Of a stretch of DNA of 6,298 bases, positions 4,243-6,298 are shown piece by piece (position 1 is the stretch's first letter; every line of letters begins with the position of its first letter). Source of the DNA: an uncultured Clostridia bacterium (GTDB lineage Bacteria > Bacillota > Clostridia > Lachnospirales > Anaerotignaceae); contig CAJUNT010000065.1 of assembly GCA_910587735.1 (NCBI GenBank), positions 1 through 6,298 of the forward strand. Reading direction: 5' to 3'. A program made the position numbers and the translations under genes. The notes below the pieces were generated by a model. The model saw only the letters and a list, made by a program, of their open reading frames with translations. It ran no database searches and was not told the DNA's origin.

Positions 4243-6156
4243 ATGGCATTGATATTTACAAATGAAAAATGTATAGGATGCAATAAATGTATACACGTAT
4301 GCAGTTGTATGGGGGCAAATATTTTTACAGTAAAAAATGGCAAAAACAGAATAGAAGTTGACGAAAAAAAATGTATTGCTTGCGGTGCCTGTATAGATGC
4401 GTGTGAACATAAAGCAAGGGAATTTAAAGACGATACCAATCATTTTTTTAATGATTTAAAAAGGGGAGCAAATATTTCTGTATTAGTTGCACCTGCATTA
4501 AAAGCAAATTATCCAGATATTTATAAAAATATATTAGGCGCATTAAAAAAAATGGGTGTGAATCATATTATTAGTGTATCATTTGGTGCAGACATTACAA
4601 CATGGGGCTATTTGAATTATATTAAAGAGTATGATTTTAAAGGCGGAATATCACAGCCATGTCCAGCAGTAGTAGGGTATATTGAAAGATATTTACCTAA
4701 ACTGATACCTAAACTTTTTCCAGTACAAAGTCCTTTGATGTGTGCGGCTATTTATGTAAAAAAATATATGGGAATAAAAGATAAATTAGCATTTATCAGC
4801 CCATGTATTGCTAAAAAATTGGAAATAGATGACCCCAACAATGAAAATTATGTCAATTATAATGTGACATTTAGCCATTTAATAGACTATATGAAAAAGC
4901 ATAATATAAAGGGAGAAGAATATACAGACGAAATAGAGTATGGACTAGGTTCTATCTATCCTTTACCAGGAGGATTAAAACAAAATGTGCAGTGGTTTTT
5001 AGGAGATGATATATTTATTCGTCAAATGGAAGGCGAAAAAAGAATGTATCATTATCTGGAACAAAATGAATATAGTATTTCAAATAATCGTGTGAAATAT
5101 CTTTTTGTGGACGCATTAAATTGTGAATCAGGCTGTATATATGGTACAGGAATAGAAAGTAGTAAATTAAATAATGACAATAACTTAAGCAGTTTAATTG
5201 ATATTAAAGAGCAAAGTAAAAAAAATGGTATAAGAAGTGCATGGAGTAAAAAATTAAAACCAGCACAAAGATTAAAGAGATTAAATAAACAGTTTTCAAA
5301 ATTAAATTTGAATGATTTTATTCGAAAATATACAGACCGTTCTAAACAATGTCAATATCACATACCGAATACTACAGAACTAAACCGCATATTTTTGGAT
5401 ATGGGAAAAGAAAAAGAAGAAGAAAGAAAAATAAATTGTTCTTGTTGTGGTTATGAAACCTGTCATGATATGGTAGTTGCTATTTATAATCGTTTTAGCC
5501 ATAAAAACAATTGTATTTATTACATAAAAAAACAAGTGGAAGAAGAACAGTTGAAAACATTACAGCAAGCGGAAGATATCAAAAAACAAAAAGAAGAATT
5601 ATTATATGCTGTGGAAAAAATCAATGATGAATTTTCTGGGCTTTATGTTTCTGTTGACCAGATGTCAAAAGAAAATGACGCTAATGCAGAAGAAACATCT
5701 GGAATTTCAGGAGAAATGCAAATAGTTTCTGATTTTTGTAAAAACTTAGAAAATTCTATAATAGAAATTAGTACATTACTGCAAGAACTCAACAATAATA
5801 ATGAGGAAGTTGTTTCTATTTCTTCTCAAACGAATTTACTTGCATTAAATGCCTCTATTGAGGCAACAAGAGCAGGCACTGCTGGAAAAGGCTTTTCTGC
5901 TGTTGCATCATTTATAAAAGAATTGGCTGATAAATCTAAAAAAACAGTAATAGAAAGCAGTGAAAGTCAGTGTAGAATAGAAGAGGCAATATTAAGTATA
6001 CAAAAAGATGCACAAAAATTGATAGAAATTGTAAATAAAATCAATGACAGAACACATAGTCTTGCAAGTTCTACAGAAGAAATTGCCATTTCTGTATCAT
6101 CTATTATAGAAGTATCAGAAATTATAAAAGAGAAATTGAGAACACTTACACAATAA
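4243..6156 (+). CDS. [FeFe]-hydrogenase-like sensor fused to a chemoreceptor signalling domain
   Basis: This 637-residue fusion has no membrane segment. Residues 1-60 are a two-cluster ferredoxin (Cys10, 13, 16, 20 and Cys44, 47, 50, 54). Residues about 75-370 are the H-cluster domain: QPCP (Cys140), SPCIAKK (Cys188) and NCESGC (Cys294, Cys298) supply the four H-cluster cysteines. The cysteine used for proton transfer in catalytic enzymes, next to the first ligand, is Pro139 here, and the TIMEE-like stretch reads TTWGY (119-123). Residues about 397-425 are a four-cysteine Fe-S module (Cys399, 402, 407, 424). A coiled coil (about 428-465) leads to an MCP hairpin whose tip is QTNLLALNASIEATRAG (529-545). 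These features fit the sensory group C [FeFe]-hydrogenases, of which a chemotaxis-linked type is known, so I infer H2 or redox sensing passed to CheW/CheA. No HAMP domain is seen. The same frame continues as helix-like sequence beyond the stop. Confidence 0.9.
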   Translation: MALIFTNEKCIGCNKCIHVCSCMGANIFTVKNGKNRIEVDEKKCIACGACIDACEHKAREFKDDTNHFFNDLKRGANISVLVAPALKANYPDIYKNILGALKKMGVNHIISVSFGADITTWGYLNYIKEYDFKGGISQPCPAVVGYIERYLPKLIPKLFPVQSPLMCAAIYVKKYMGIKDKLAFISPCIAKKLEIDDPNNENYVNYNVTFSHLIDYMKKHNIKGEEYTDEIEYGLGSIYPLPGGLKQNVQWFLGDDIFIRQMEGEKRMYHYLEQNEYSISNNRVKYLFVDALNCESGCIYGTGIESSKLNNDNNLSSLIDIKEQSKKNGIRSAWSKKLKPAQRLKRLNKQFSKLNLNDFIRKYTDRSKQCQYHIPNTTELNRIFLDMGKEKEEERKINCSCCGYETCHDMVVAIYNRFSHKNNCIYYIKKQVEEEQLKTLQQAEDIKKQKEELLYAVEKINDEFSGLYVSVDQMSKENDANAEETSGISGEMQIVSDFCKNLENSIIEISTLLQELNNNNEEVVSISSQTNLLALNASIEATRAGTAGKGFSAVASFIKELADKSKKTVIESSESQCRIEEAILSIQKDAQKLIEIVNKINDRTHSLASSTEEIAISVSSIIEVSEIIKEKLRTLTQ

Positions 6157-6174
6157 TGTATTTGTATAAAATAA

Positions 6175-6267
6175 CTAAAATTGTCGAATACTACTGAAAG
6201 CGTAATATCAGAAATGGATAAATTACAAGCTAAATGCGAAAATCCCACCCCTAAAGGGGTGGTATGA
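6175..6267 (+). pseudogene. Remnant of the chemoreceptor C-terminus beyond two stops
   Basis: In the same frame as the 4243-6156 gene, after TAA at 6154 and a second TAA at 6172, the sequence reads LSNTTESVISEMDKLQAKCE before ending at TGA 6265. It has an amphipathic heptad pattern (V, I, M, L) like the last helix of MCP signalling domains. It has no start codon with a ribosome site. The simplest reading is a decayed end of the same gene, caused by stops in the 20-odd bases between. The last residues (NPTPKGVV) come from the hairpin and are not helix-like. Confidence 0.5.
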
Positions 6268-6280
6268 AAGCATTTTTTTT
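6245..6280 (+). terminator. GC-rich hairpin with displaced T-run
   Basis: CCACCCC (6245-6251), loop TAAA, GGGGTGG (6256-6262) is a perfect 7-bp stem, the most GC-rich one near this gene, and eight T follow at 6273-6280. The T-run is 10 bases past the stem, unlike a standard terminator. It could be the terminator of the sensor gene or the subterminal hairpin of an IS200/IS605-type element lying beyond the window; no transposase is visible. Confidence 0.45.
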
Positions 6281-6298
6281 ATTTCAATATTTGATTAG

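Noticed and set aside
5967..6248. Minus-strand frame covering the end of the chemoreceptor domain
   Set aside because: It is the reverse of amphipathic MCP helix coding and has no recognisable domain.

Overview
The window is strongly AT-rich and carries spoIIIAG and spoIIIAH, so it comes from an endospore-forming Firmicute. The strong AGGAGG ribosome sites, the TTG and GTG starts and a hydrogenase-type sensor protein point to an anaerobic member of Clostridia, perhaps Lachnospiraceae or a relative. The genus cannot be read from the sequence.

Layout. Positions 1-408 hold no gene. They are packed with inverted repeats, which I read as three copies of one palindromic element (two forward, one reverse), with part of the block duplicated at a 262-bp spacing. 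Next come spoIIIAG (409-984, TTG start) and spoIIIAH (998-1678), the last two genes of the spoIIIA sporulation operon, ending in a terminator at about 1694-1745. Converging on them from the minus strand is sepF (1967-2455, GTG start), a cell-division gene with its own promoter (2507-2535) and a probable terminator (1773-1826). Upstream of sepF, also on the minus strand, is rtcB (2702-3907), an RNA ligase gene with its own terminator (2666-2691). It is preceded by a 23-codon ORF (3916-3987) that has a strong ribosome site and whose stop overlaps the rtcB ribosome site. A compact AT-rich intergenic region with a 10-bp inverted repeat (4035-4061) separates this unit from the divergent plus-strand gene at 4243-6156.

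That last gene encodes a 637-residue soluble fusion: a two-cluster ferredoxin, an [FeFe]-hydrogenase H-cluster domain, a four-cysteine Fe-S module, a coiled coil and a chemoreceptor (MCP) signalling hairpin. The four H-cluster cysteines are present, but the residues expected for catalytic proton transfer are replaced. It is best read as a H2 or redox sensor feeding the chemotaxis machinery. After its stop codon, the same frame continues as chemoreceptor-like helix past two stops, then runs into a GC-rich hairpin near the window end.

The genes do not form one pathway: the window joins the tail of a sporulation operon, a division gene, an RNA-repair unit and a sensory gene. The items most worth a second look are the repeat elements with covarying arms lying directly upstream of spoIIIAG, the hydrogenase-chemoreceptor fusion with its decayed 3' end, and the small ORF coupled to rtcB.
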